A stretch of 64,000 nucleotides of DNA. Source: Macrothele yani (lineage: Eukaryota; Arthropoda; Arachnida; Araneae; Macrothelidae). The stretch lies in contig CM076991.1 of NCBI GenBank assembly GCA_039090855.1, forward strand, positions 101,072,021-101,136,020, written 5' to 3'. The notes below the pieces were generated by a model that saw nothing but the letters and a program-made list of their open reading frames with translations, searched no databases and was not told the DNA's origin. Each line of letters opens with the position of its first letter. Positions within the stretch are counted from its first letter, which is position 1. The translations under genes were made by a program, and so were the position numbers. Of this stretch, positions 1 through 10,399 are shown in pieces.

Positions 1-443
1 TCCCCACAGAAACGGGGTGTTTTTAATCAAACACTGTAATTCCCAAAGAAAATGGAACTTGAAATTTTAGATATCACTTCGTAGCATTTTTAGAAATGAA
101 ATGTCCGAAGCATGTCACGTTCTTCTAAAACTTAAAAATCCGGATTTATGGGTTTGGAATGTGACAAAAATCCGGAATTCCGGGCTACATCCGGATTACA
201 GACAGGTCTGATGCCACTTCCGTTGTGAAAGCCACTTGTCGTCTAACACATTACCTTTTATGCACTGCTCATAAATTGACCGCTCCGTGAATATTTGTGG
301 TTCTCCCTCCGGTGGCAAAACTCAGTGATGGAATAGTAAAAAAGAAATTCATAAAAATGATACTCATAATCTATTGCAAACTTATACAAAAGCGATTTTT
401 CATGATGGACGTTTAGAAGGGCAGATATCACGGAATTAAAGGA
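1..443. other. unannotated AT-rich DNA
   Basis: No coding region, RNA gene or recognised element seen. Short open frames have no recognisable motif. It probably belongs to the plexin intron that continues leftward out of the window (inference). Confidence 0.5.
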
Positions 444-660
444 ATCATTTATAATTAATACAGATATTTGACGTGGACAAGAACATCGAACAAAGATCTT
501 CGCTCTTTCCACATTTATAAGAGAGTCACGGAAAAATTATCATTGGCCGCCACCGGGAGTCGAACCCAAGATCTTCCAGTTACGCGCCGGATATGCTTCC
601 GCTACACCACAGCGGCCTCGAATTCCTCCAGACTCACACATGCTAACTGCCAAGCCAATT
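444..660 (-). repeat. tRNA-derived SINE, family C, copy 1
   Basis: The reverse strand carries a 73-nt tRNA-like head at 617-545 with a seven-pair acceptor stem (GGCCGCT against GGCGGCC, last pair T-G), a D-arm A box (GGTGTAGCGG) and a B box (GGTTCGACTCC). A non-tRNA body follows, with the tail motif CGTGGAAAGAGCGAAGATCTT. The anticodon loop reads CGCGTAA and lacks T at position 33, so this is a SINE head and not a working tRNA gene. The copy faces the next one head to head. Confidence 0.7.
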
Positions 661-689
661 TGGCAGGTTTCTGCCAACCTACCAAATTG

Positions 690-858
690 GTGCAGCTGAA
701 GCATATCCGGCGCGTAACTAGAAGACCCTGGGTTCGACTCCTGGTGGCGGCCAATGAGAATTTTTCCGTGACTCACTTATAAACGTGGAAAGAGCGAAGA
801 TCTTTGTTTGATGTTCCTGGTCCACGTCAAATGTCTGTATTAATTATTCATTCGCCTT
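690..858 (+). repeat. tRNA-derived SINE, family C, copy 2 (5' truncated)
   Basis: Same head (from about 695 to 752) and body as the copy at 444-660 but in opposite orientation, with the first tRNA half lost. The similarity between the two arms extends beyond the SINE tail into a shared stretch containing TCTGTATTAATTAT, so both may have spread as one palindromic unit. Confidence 0.65.
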
Positions 859-924
859 CTAATTATTTCTACAGTTGCTGCTTACCATCTTTGGTGAATC
901 CCCAGCATTGTGCGGGGCTCCAAG

Positions 925-1114
925 AAGCAACCTGCCAAATTGGCTTGGCAGTTAGTATGTGTGAGTCTGGAGGAATTCGGTTCCGCTGTGGTGTAGCGGA
1001 AGCATATCCGGCGCGTAACTGGAAGACCCTGGGTTCGACTCCCGGTGGCGGCCAGTGAGAATTTTTCCGTGACTCACTTATAAACGTGGAAAGAGCGAAG
1101 ATCTCTGTTTGATG
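925..1114 (+). repeat. tRNA-derived SINE, family C, copy 3
   Basis: Complete copy: an upstream segment (CCTGCCAAATTGGCTTGGC, also present in copy 1), a tRNA-like head at about 981-1053 with the B box GGTTCGACTCC, then the same tail ending GATCTCTGTTTGATG. Not a functional tRNA gene, because the acceptor 5' strand is altered. Confidence 0.7.
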
Positions 1115-1137
1115 AATCGTTTATAACCCTATGAGCA

Positions 1138-1372
1138 TTTTTTTTTTTTTTTTTTTTTTTTTTGATTGGAGGTTTAACGACCACCGTGAGCAACTCAATG
1201 GGCTATAAGCAGTCGCCCGTCCCTAATTTAGGGTCACTGGTTCCAGGGAAGGGAGAGAGCCAGTGCCGTAAGACAAACACAACATCCATGCCTGACCGGG
1301 ATTCGAACCCGGACCCCTTACGGACGAATGATCAGAGGCCAACGCCTTACACCACTGCGCCACCGGGGTGGC
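1138..1372 (-). repeat. tRNA-derived SINE, family A, full-length
   Basis: The reverse strand starts at a tRNA-like head (GCCACCCCGGTGGCGCAGTG, B box GGTTCGAATCC), has a body of about 150 bp, and ends in the conserved GAGTTGCTCACGGTGGTCGT followed by a poly-A tail (poly-T on the plus strand, 1138-1163). This is the commonest element in the window, with about ten copies. Poly-A and tRNA promoter boxes fit LINE-mobilised SINEs. Confidence 0.85.
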
Positions 1373-1417
1373 TGAGCATTATTTAAGCATCGCTTCGGGA
1401 TTTTATGAGTGTGAACT

Positions 1418-1578
1418 GTGACGTACCTGCCAGCAGGACGCACACGACATAAAGGCAGATAGTAGTCAGAACAAACATCTGCGTAGCTCAATTGGTAGAG
1501 TGACTTTTTCCGGAATGAGGGGATCCGGGTTCGAATCCTGGCGTGGACAGAAATGACGGAGAAATTTACTTCGTTATA
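1418..1578 (+). repeat. 161-bp repeat with tRNA-like head, copy 1
   Basis: Nearly identical to 1840-2000 (offset 422 bp). It contains a 72-nt tRNA-like segment at 1477-1548 with A box TAGCTCAATTGGTAGAG and B box GGTTCGAATCC. The anticodon region (TCCGGA) gives no clean 7-nt loop with T33. Both copies share upstream and downstream non-tRNA sequence, so this is a SINE-like unit rather than a tRNA gene. Confidence 0.6.
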
Positions 1579-1839
1579 ATGGCGCCCGAACTATCCGGAT
1601 GACCCGACCGTTCAAAATCTCGCAATGGTGTGATTTTCTTTCCACACCGCGAGATAGGAAAAATCAGAGAATCCCATCTCCAGCGCTTCGAAAAATAAAT
1701 GTGTGTGACGTTGCATTCCATACACCAGATTGACTGGGAGTTCTCAAGTGCACGTTCTACAGTGGATGGCTGCCTGCAACGATTCATGGTCACGGCTGAC
1801 CCGTGAGCCATGCCCCCGGCCCTCTTTCAGGGGGAGGAT

Positions 1840-2000
1840 GTGACGTACCTGCCAGCAGGACGCACACGACATAAAGGCAGATAGTAGTCAGAACAAACGT
1901 CCGCGTAACTCAATTGGTAGAGTGACTTATTCCGGAATGAGGGGATCCGGGTTCGAATCCTGGCGTGGACAGAAATGACGGAGAAATTTACTTCGTTATA
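1840..2000 (+). repeat. 161-bp repeat with tRNA-like head, copy 2
   Basis: Direct repeat of 1418-1578, with a tRNA-like segment at 1899-1970 whose acceptor strands (GTCCGCG and CGTGGAC) pair fully, counting G-T. The anticodon arm differs by one base from copy 1. The 261 bp between the copies show no recognised gene. Confidence 0.6.
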
Positions 2001-2093
2001 GAACGCACAAGAAGATGTTTTATTGCATCATTTGTTCGTACAAAATCCTAACACGGTAACGAGATCATTTTCTTTACCTGAACTTCTTTATTG

Positions 2094-2938
2094 CATAATT
2101 GTAATTGTAAATAACTTTTAATAATAGCGTAATGTAACGGGAATGTTTATTTCATGAAATGTAATGTAATGTAAATATCTTTTAATTGTTGAATTTTAAT
2201 GAATATGTAAATAATTAAGAATCCTTGCAGTTTTAGAATATTTTAAAAGTAATCGTGGGAAACGTCTTAAGAATATATTTTTTGAGTTCGATTTGGGAGA
2301 GCCAGCAAGTCACCGGAAACGATTAGTTATCGGCGAGCTTCCTGGAGTAGACAAAACACAGGATTTCGTGTATGGATAGCTATTATAGAAGAAGGCTTTT
2401 TTTTAGAATTTTAAAGCGACTCATTAGGAAGGACTTCCGTTCTCGGGAAGGGTTTTCCTTTGCGGAGGTGATTAGGAATGGAGATGGAGACGGAATGAGA
2501 AGAAGGTGTTTGGACAGAGGCTCCAGGCTGGTTTTTTGGAAGTAGTGCGAAAGACAATATGAGAACGAGACTTCGAGGGTAGGAATGATTATGTGTGTTA
2601 GGGGAGAATGCGTCTGACGTGAGTAGAGCGAAGTGGCGAGACGTTTAATGGAAGGAGTAAAATTTTGAGAGCGGAGGTTGTCTCCGCATACGAGCGGTAA
2701 CCATGAATGAAAAGTGAGGAGTTATAGAGCACGAGAGATGGCCTAATCACAGGTGACCAGGAGTAATAATTAAATTAAGCAAAATCACGACAATAAAATA
2801 TTTTATCAAACGTCAACTCTCTTCTGTTAAATGATCTATTAGTACTCTATGGATGTGTACAGTGCTCAAGGAACCTATCAATCTTCTGATTCAAACCTAT
2901 TTCGGTAATATAAGGAAAGAGATAAAACAGCACTACTA
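2094..2938 (+). mobile_element. approximately 850-bp dispersed repeat, copy A
   Basis: Matches 28685-29539 and 39068-39888 along its whole length: an AT-rich start (AATAATAGCGTAATG), then GTCACCGGAAACGATTAG, a poly-T/GA-rich middle, and an end near ACAGCACT. No open frame with a recognised domain. Its ends are defined by copy B, which interrupts a SINE. It is a non-autonomous element; the class is not resolved. Confidence 0.7.
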
Positions 2939-3979
2939 CATAATATGCAGAATGTTTTATCGTGAAGCCAACTATTTGATTTGTCAAAAAAACTGGCATT
3001 ACATTTTTTTAACAGATAGTAAATTTGTATTGATTAAAAAACATTAATTTACAAAATTCGCTACTCCAATGTGAAAAAAAAGAAAAAAATAGTATGGACG
3101 ACATTGTTTTTCACTTTCATTTCCCTTTTATGAGAGACAAGATTTCCTATCCTGAAGTGATAACCGAATAGAAAATAAATCCCAGTTCCTGTCTCTTCTA
3201 CGATAGGAAGCTGATATCGTTCGGCTGAAGGAAGCAAAGACGGGGAAAAGAAGGGAATACAACTCATAAAAAATGAGACAAAAAACACGCCCACACCAAC
3301 GCCCAAAAAACCTCTACATAAATGCTATGAGGAGGGGGGGATCTTATCAGGAAACCGATACAGAGCCGTGATGCTGTGACAGGCTGGCAGGCTTCGGTAA
3401 TTTCCTAGCAAGCAGAAGGAACCAAGACAAAGTTTGACGACGACAGAGAAAGGGAAAGAGACGAAAAATAATGCTACCCAGGGAAAACGCTGATAAATGG
3501 ATTGTAAAGATGACTGGATATCAGGTTACCAAGCTTCCTCGAACTCCCCGAAAATGCCTTATTGAAGAGAAACCGAATCCTCCCGCTCCGAACCAGTCAC
3601 GCGGTTCGCAGCTGTTGCACAAGGGATATTTTTACATGGTTTGTTTCCCCCGGAACGAGGAATACTTTGATCGAGAGAATACAATGGGTATCGTGATAGC
3701 TCTCAATGGAGCCAGTAACTTTTAGTGGTAGTGGCTGGCTGAAAGGGTCGAACGCGGCGGACGAAGAGTGCCATGAAACACTAATTATTTGAAACGGCAG
3801 TACTGAGAGTTGTGTGGTATATCGACGAAACTTCAGTATCTTGATGAACGTCGGTGATAGTATCTCGATGAAAATCATCTTTAAAAAAAAGGGGTGCATC
3901 TGAGCTTGAATAGTGCATATATATCAGTTAATTTTAAATCATCATAGTAGGAATAGAACTACAGTAGTTCAATGCATCA
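2939..3979. other. unannotated DNA
   Basis: No recognisable protein or RNA. A frame of 84 codons at 3471-3725 has no known motif. About 3810-3900 (ATCTCGATGAA with GTGCATCTGAG) resembles the decayed tandem repeat at 7030-7660. Confidence 0.4.
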
Positions 3980-4425
3980 ATACTAATTTGGAAGATGTGA
4001 ATCCGTTTATTGGTGCAAATAGACATGGATCTTAAGTCAGATAATATCCGAAAACTTGAAAATTTCATCGTTCTGGAGCGGGAATCGAACCCGCGTCTCC
4101 CGAATAGCGTCCGAGTATGCTAACCACTACACCACTCAGAACAACTAAGTTTCAAGTTTCCGTTTAAGCCTCCAGATTCGCTATATATGAATGCCGGTTG
4201 CTTCGATTAGCGAATCCTGCGATGGTTACATTCAAATTAATCAAAAACTTGAAACTTGGTCGTTCTGGGTGGTGTGGTTAGCATACTCGGGCGCTATCCG
4301 GGAGTCGCGGGTACGATTTCCGCTCCAGGAAGACGAAATTTTAAAGATTTCGGATATTATCTGACTTAACATCCATGCCATATTTACACCAATAAACGGA
4401 TTCACATCTTCCAAATTTGTTTGTA
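3980..4425. repeat. palindromic pair of tRNA-derived SINEs, family D
   Basis: Two copies of one SINE face each other. The minus copy has its tRNA-like head at 4142-4071 and the plus copy at 4262-4330, both with GGTTAGCATACTCGG and a B-box-like segment. Their bodies continue outward as inverted repeats, for example CCGTTTATTGGTG on the left and CACCAATAAACGG on the right. The spacer is itself partly inverted (AAGTTTCAAGTTTC against AAACTTGAAACTT). A very long hairpin could form. Confidence 0.75.
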
Positions 4426-4578
4426 CAATGGTGTAATCCCGTATTTCATTCATTGATGTTCAAATGCATCTTCAAAAGAATGTCAATGCCATTTATTTCG
4501 TAAAATAAACGCACATCTGCGACGTACTCAAGAGATGAAGCACGTGACAAGACGACAGATCTGCAGCAATACATTCAG

Positions 4579-4650
4579 TCGGTGTAGTTTAGTTGGCTAG
4601 AACAACTCACTCAGGAGCGAGGAGACGCGAATTCGATCTGCGTCATCGGC
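4579..4650 (+). repeat. tRNA-like SINE head, family E
   Basis: 72-nt tRNA-like segment (GTCGGTGTAGTTTAGTTGGC at the 5' end, CGTCATCGGC at the 3' end). Related to reverse-strand segments at 13438-13511 and 13138-13199. Diverged B box (CGAATTCGATC); probably a SINE fragment. Confidence 0.45.
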
Positions 4651-5362
4651 AAATTTTTGTTTTCACACCTATTTAACCTAAGAATGTACCACTATTTAAA
4701 GTAAAGAACAGCTACTTCCGCTTCGAAACATAGTCCCTAGTGGAATTACTGCTCAGAATACATTTCCGTTTGCTTAGCAATTTATCGGATAAAATTGCTG
4801 CTAAAACAAATTTTCCAAAACTCAGAGCTCTTTTTAGAATAAGTCTGATATGAAAAATTACTCAGTCAAGAGCCTCACACATTCTGTTGCTTCTGTTCAG
4901 CTGGGAATAACTTGGAGAGGGGGAGAAGTGGTGGAAGACCTCTCCCAACATTCACAACACCCAGGCAAACGAGGGAGAGACGAGAACGTCATGGAGAGCG
5001 GATACTATAGGGAACAGAAATATATTGTTTCTGGAAAAGGATGTTGGGAGAGGGCTTCCACCAGAAGCCTACGGACAACCTTGCTGGATATGATCAGACG
5101 AAAAAATTGTTTTTAACTGGTAAAACCATTTCATGAAATATTTTAGCGCACTGCTCATTATAATGAGCAGTTATCAGTTACATAGCACTGTGATCGCTAC
5201 TTTACAAAGTTAATCTGGAATAACCACTTAACAAAACTGACAATCGGAGGAACTCAAGGGAAATGTTACTTAAACAGGTAGTAGGGGAAGAAATTTGGAC
5301 CACACCACACCCCCATTCACGATCCCCCCACTGTTTGTACGATGTGTGGGTGGATGGGAGCT
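4651..5362. other. unannotated DNA
   Basis: No recognised gene or repeat. A frame of 88 codons at 4850-5116 has no motif that I recognise. Confidence 0.4.
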
Positions 5363-5770
5363 GAGATCTGCACGGGCCAGGTCAGTCTTTTTTTTTAAAG
5401 TCTAGAGAACAAAGCATCAGGCCGGGACGGGCTTTTCCCCAGACACTTACGGCTGAACCGGGCCAAGTCGACCCACTGTTTTTATTGCAATCGTAAAGAA
5501 AGAAAAAAATAAGTCGTGTTTCCCAATTTCCTGGTCCGTTTAACTGTTTTGCTGGATTTACTTACATGGTGTCTCTTCTTGCCTTTGTGATTACGCCATG
5601 ACATAGCCCAGGATGTAATCGCAAAAGCAAGAAGAGGCACTCACTGTGCTTTTACCACCTCTAGGTATCGAGACGGTAAAACCACATAACAAAAAGATTC
5701 GACCCTGAGCGAGTGATATCGGTCTGCTGTGTGGAGTGGGGAGGCGGAGGTATGTTTGCAGTGGGCTGGT

Positions 5771-5787
5771 GTGTGTGTGTGTGTGTC

Positions 5788-5851
<64 letters not shown>
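5771..5851. repeat. compound (GT)n-(GA)n microsatellite
   Basis: About 30 bp of GT/TGTG repeats run directly into about 50 bp of uninterrupted GA. Confidence 0.95.
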
Positions 5852-5855
<4 letters not shown>

Positions 5856-6125
5856 ACGACATCGATTGTTTCTCCTATCCCTAATCTGTATAGGGATTGA
5901 CTTTTTCGTAGTGTTTCCTTTTACTAGTTCAGAGAAATGGATATTCTGAACGCAATTAGTCTTCCCTTTTCTCTCTTTTTAAAGGTTATATTATTCCATA
6001 ATTGCCAAAGTTTAGTAAATATTTTTAGACTTACATTCAACTAAATATTTTCAAAAATATCTCACTTCATTATTTAATTTTCACAATTTAATAAAATACA
6101 TTAGAAAGACAAAATAATACAAAAT

Positions 6126-6862
6126 GGCACATCACGGGCCGGGTCTAGATAACATGTGCAATGAACCCTAAACGCACGGGCTGAGTCTAGATAACATCTG
6201 CAATGAACCTTAAATGCACGTGCTGAGCCTAGATAACATCTGCAATGAACCTTAAATGCACGGTCTGGGCCTAGATAACATCTGCAATGAACCTTAAACG
6301 CACGGACAGAGTCTAGATAACATCTGCAGTGATCCTTAAATGCACGGGCTGAGCCTAGATAACATCTGCAATGAACCTTAAATGCACGGTCTGGACCTAG
6401 ATAACATCTGCAATGAACCTTAAACGCACGGGCTGGGCGTAAATAACATCTACAATGAACCTTAAACGCACGGGCTGGGCCTAGATAACATCTGCAATGA
6501 ACCTTAAACGCACGGGCTGGGCCTAGATAACATCTGCAATGAACCTTAAACGCACGGGCTGGGCCTAGATAACATCTGCAATGAACCATAAACGCACTGG
6601 CTGGGCCTAGATAACATCTGCAATGAACCTTAAACGCACGGACTGGGCCTAGATAACATCTGCAATGAACCTTAAACGCACGGGCTGGGCCTAGATAACA
6701 TCTGCAATGAACCTTAAACGCACGGGCTGGGCCTAGATAACATCTGCAATGAACCTTAAACGCACGGACTGGGCCTAGATAACATCTGCAATGAACAATG
6801 AACTTAAACGCACGGGCTGGGCCTAGATAACATCTGCAATGAACCTTAAACGCATGGACTTG
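6126..6862. repeat. 42-bp minisatellite, about 17 units
   Basis: Tandem copies of a 42-bp unit (CTTAAACGCACGGGCTGGGC followed by CTAGATAACATCTGCAATGAAC). The unit length is a multiple of three, and one reverse frame stays open for 162 codons (6589-6101), encoding a repeated 14-residue VHCRCYLGPARAFK. One unit near 6790 has a 7-bp duplication (AATGAAC) that breaks this frame. No signal peptide or flanking exon supports translation. Confidence 0.9.
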
Positions 6863-7029
6863 AGCCAGGCCGGACTTACCAAATAAAGCCCGTGCAGACC
6901 TCTAGGTAGGAGCACAGTGCGAGAGTAAATGCGTGATAGAAAGGAAACAGCAGGAGTGCAGTGTAACGCGGGTAAATGCTATTATTGTGGTCCACGGATA
7001 GGTCGTGATAAGGTTCCCGCTTTTAACAA

Positions 7030-7660
7030 CAATACACTATTAGAGTGGCTTGGAGGACATACCGTAGTTCAGCATCGCAGCAATTCGATGACGTCTCGAT
7101 GAATGTGTCATCGAAAGAGTGCATCTGAGTGGGACTAATGCAGGACCATCATTTTACCAGCAAAACAAACGCATATCGTAAGAAGAAGTGAACTAGCACG
7201 GTTCATCTTCAAAAGACTGTACCTCAATAGTATTTATGTACTTTTATTTCGTACGTATGTACGTCATTTGATTCGTTAAAAGAACGCACAACACAAATTT
7301 ACTGAGAACCAAGCTAGCTCAGTTTAGCTGTAATTGGACGGCATCTTGATTAATTCATCTTCAAAAGAGTGCGTCTTAACGCGAGTACTGCTGGAACCTC
7401 ATTTAATTTGCAAAACAAACGCACCGTAGTGGGAAACGAACTAAGTCTGTATCACCTCAGTCGGATGGGATATCTCGATTATTGCATCTTCTAAAAAACA
7501 CGTCTGAACGTAAATAAAATAGAAACGTTATTTAATTCGCAAAACAGACCGGCATTGTACTGGGAAACAAAATAGCTCCCTATAGCTATTCGGATGGCAT
7601 CTCGATGAAAGCATCTTCAAAAAGAGTGCGACTGACTGCAAATTGGGCCAGAATGTAATT
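7030..7660. repeat. decayed tandem repeat, period about 125-135 bp
   Basis: The motif GGATGGCATCTCGATGAA, followed by GCATCTTCAAAAGAGTGC and then GCAAAACAAACGCA, recurs with substitutions near 7090, 7205, 7340, 7465 and 7590. Related single pieces lie near 3815-3900 and 4445-4540. Confidence 0.6.
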
Positions 7661-8264
7661 TATTTCGACAAATGTACGCATATCATGTGTGAGCTTATCG
7701 AATTTAATAAAAGAAAGCAGTTTCAACCGGATGTCACAACTTATAACGTACGGAAGTCACAGTATATTAAAAATTCACTGCACGAAACAATGTATGATAT
7801 GTCACGCTTTCTGTACACTTGGTTCGTAAGCGAACTCAGTATTACGTTCGCAGAACAAAAGCCCGCGATCAGCAGTACTATACTCGAAGTCAACTTAAGA
7901 GTGTACTGTTGAGGAAGATGCGGTACAGCTACCTTCGGTACGAAAAGTAGTCCTCAAGAGTTCAGAGCGAAATAGCAACAGAATTACCTCTCAGCACAGA
8001 GCAGCGAGATAGGAAGAGAAGGATGGCGGAACGAAGGAGGTTGTGGAGAGAAGGAAGATAAAGTACATAGGCAGAGAAGGAAGGAGAGAAGAGAGAGGAG
8101 GAGAGAGCAAATAGAGCACGAACAGGAAGAAGAGGAGGTATAGCAGAGACGAATCCTTGAATTTTTTATGTAACCTTGGGGTCATAGGTTTGGCAACAGC
8201 AATATTTTGAACAGAATAAGTTAAAATAATCCCCATTCTTCTTAATGCCTATTTGGAGACTGCC
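7661..8264. other. unannotated DNA with GA-rich tract
   Basis: A GA-rich stretch (about 8005-8140) and short frames without a recognised motif. No gene seen. Confidence 0.4.
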
Positions 8265-9455
8265 CCCTTTTCGACTAGATACATACACTGCATTAATCTG
8301 GCAGGATACTCTCTGCTTCTTACTCTTCTCTCCAAAACTGCCCACATTGGTTCGATGATATTCCAGTCAGGTGATTGAGCTGGCCAAGGCAGATGTTGAA
8401 GTTTATCTTGGTGATCCTCAAACCGAGATTGAACTGCTCTTGCTGTATGTGTGGACGCATTAACATCTAGAAGAATGGCATCATTGTCGGAAACAACATT
8501 TGCCCCATAGGATGCACCTGATCCCATAGAACGTCCAAACACTCGCTGGCAGTAACTCGACCATGTAGGAGTAGGGTAATGATGGGTCCAGCCGAATATG
8601 GCAGCCCAAATCATCACAGATCGATCCCCATGCTTGGCAGTTGAAACGAGCAATCCCAAATTATACACTATCTTTGGGGTTCTCCATACATAAACCCGAC
8701 TTATTGTTAGGAATAATGTGAATGAGGACTCGTCGAACCGTACACGCGTTTCTAAACATCAGCTGTCCAGTTTTTATGCTCATGACACCAACTTTTCCGC
8801 ATTGTAGCGTTTATAAAGTAAGTTTTTTCGTAAGCAAGTTTAGTGTTACGCTATGTCTAAAACCATGACTAAGAAAATGTTCTAAATGAGAATACGATGC
8901 AATAGTTCCTAATTAAGCTTTTACGGCCAAGCGAAACATATACAGAAGTCAGACTTACGATAACCTTTTATTGGTCCAGCACGAATGATGACATCCACAA
9001 TATAGCACTGCTAGTATTGCAATTCACGTATCTTTTAACAGCGACCGAACATCTCCACACACACACACACACATACACTTAGCAACTGCTGTATCGTCCT
9101 TTTCATCTAATGATCTTATCACATTCATACATCACTCTCTCTGACCTCAATTGTGTTGCCAACCTCATTCTTGTGAGAGAGAAGATATCACGTTAAGTTT
9201 GGAAAGTGTAAAGGAGAACAAACTCAAATTTTACATAGGAAAAGGAACTAAAAATTATTTTAGAATATACGTCACACGTTGTTTTCTGTGATTAAAGGTT
9301 TAGCAATTGCAGTTCTTCCATGGATGTTGGTTTTGTGAAGTATTCTGCGGATAGTTTTTGTGGAAATAGGATCTCCCAAGTGAATATTGAATTCTGTTGT
9401 CACTTTTGCTGAAGTAGTTCTGTGTTGTTTGGACACAGTCTTTGTTAGCGTTCGA

Positions 9456-9585
9456 CGGTCCCTCTCATTCACTCTGACGGTCCCTCTCATTCACTCTGAC
9501 GGTCCCTCTCACTCACTCTGACGGTCCCTCTCATCCACTCTGACGGTTCCTCTCATTCACTCTGACGGTCCCTCTCATTCACTCG
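9456..9585. repeat. 22-bp tandem array inside the transposase
   Basis: Six copies of CGGTCCCTCTCATTCACTCT plus GA (22 bp) lie in the linker of the Tc1 helix-turn-helix region, where a single RVNERDR copy is expected. As 22 is not divisible by three, each extra unit shifts the frame. Confidence 0.9.
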
Positions 9586-9893
9586 AGGTTTCGTCCCATT
9601 CCTCTTCGCCGATGAAGTCTTGTCATGCTTTGTGTACGCAGTCATAACGATGGTCAATGTTGATTTTGAAACATCAACCAATTTGGCTGTTATGATTACA
9701 GACGCTCCTGCTGAACACGCCCCCACGATTTGCCGTTTTTGACACATCTTGAGAACACAGTGCAGCTTTTCACACATCTTGAGAACAAAGTGCCGCCGAC
9801 CAGAGCAATAAAAAAGATCGTCTGCGAGCGGGTGGTTCGGTTTATAAATGCTGCAGTTAATAGCCTGCCCTGAAGCATGAGAGGTGGGTGGAA

Positions 9894-9897
<4 letters not shown>

Positions 9898-9934
<37 letters not shown>
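9898..9934. repeat. (GA)n microsatellite
   Basis: Uninterrupted GA run of about 36 bp at the 5' side of the broken Tc1 transposase. Confidence 0.95.
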
Positions 9935-9937
<3 letters not shown>

Positions 9938-10399
9938 GGACCACATTCACATTGAAAAACTAAGGGAGCTGACCCACTCCAATTGTTTTGTAGGAGGGGA
10001 GGATGTCGTAAAACTTCTATTTTTTCCAACAGCGGAAATTATTCAATCTTATCCTGCTGCTGTATGTTGTGGGATTTCCAAACGAGAAAGGCGCCGTACA
10101 GCGATTGTTTTGCTCATAAAAAACAACCCTGCTCGGCCCCCCCCCCCAAAAAAAACTTTGAGCATTAAATATTGAAGGCCATGGCCCAGCTCGGTTTCCC
10201 AAGTTAGACATGAGCAAAGGCCCGACTCGGACCGGGCCCGTGCAGACCTCTACTACACTGACATACAACCTGCAGAACATATACAAAGAAAAGATACACA
10301 AAAGATAATCATCATGCTTGTTTGTTTCAGTGTAGCCTACATGAATAAAATTAACACTTGTAACCATGGTGTTCACATTACTTTATCCAACCCTGTATA

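Larger units (their letters stand above)
8265..10399 (-). pseudogene. Tc1-like transposon with broken transposase
   Basis: Read on the reverse strand. The outer end is a TATACAGGGTTGGATAAAGT terminal repeat near 10399, matching the copy at 24316-25742. The paired-type HTH is split in several frames: IVGACSAGASVIITAKLVDV (near 9700) and TTSAKVTTEFNIHLGDPIST (near 9400). The catalytic part lies at 8700-8300: SVMIWAAI, then LDVNASTHTARAVQS, then LPWPAQSPDWNIIEPMW. The Asp that normally precedes Asn in the DNAP motif is Val here, so the active site is lost. About 460 bp of foreign DNA (8806-9271), a GA tract, a tandem array and a MITE-like piece (to 10252) interrupt it. Confidence 0.85.

Noticed and set aside
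545..617. Candidate functional tRNA gene
   Set aside because: The acceptor, A box and B box are good, but the anticodon loop lacks T33, and the same head with the same non-tRNA body recurs nearby; it is a SINE head.
1899..1970. Candidate tRNA gene with a fully pairing acceptor stem
   Set aside because: No normal anticodon loop; it is part of a 161-bp repeated unit.
6126..6862. CRISPR-like array
   Set aside because: Units are contiguous with no unique spacers, and the genome is eukaryotic; it is a minisatellite.
8005..8236. Reverse frame resembling a membrane protein (Leu/Phe/Ser-rich)
   Set aside because: It is a translation of a GA-rich tract in reverse; no other support.
9888..10175. Arg-Glu-rich open frame
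   Set aside because: Made by a GA microsatellite next to the Tc1 relic.
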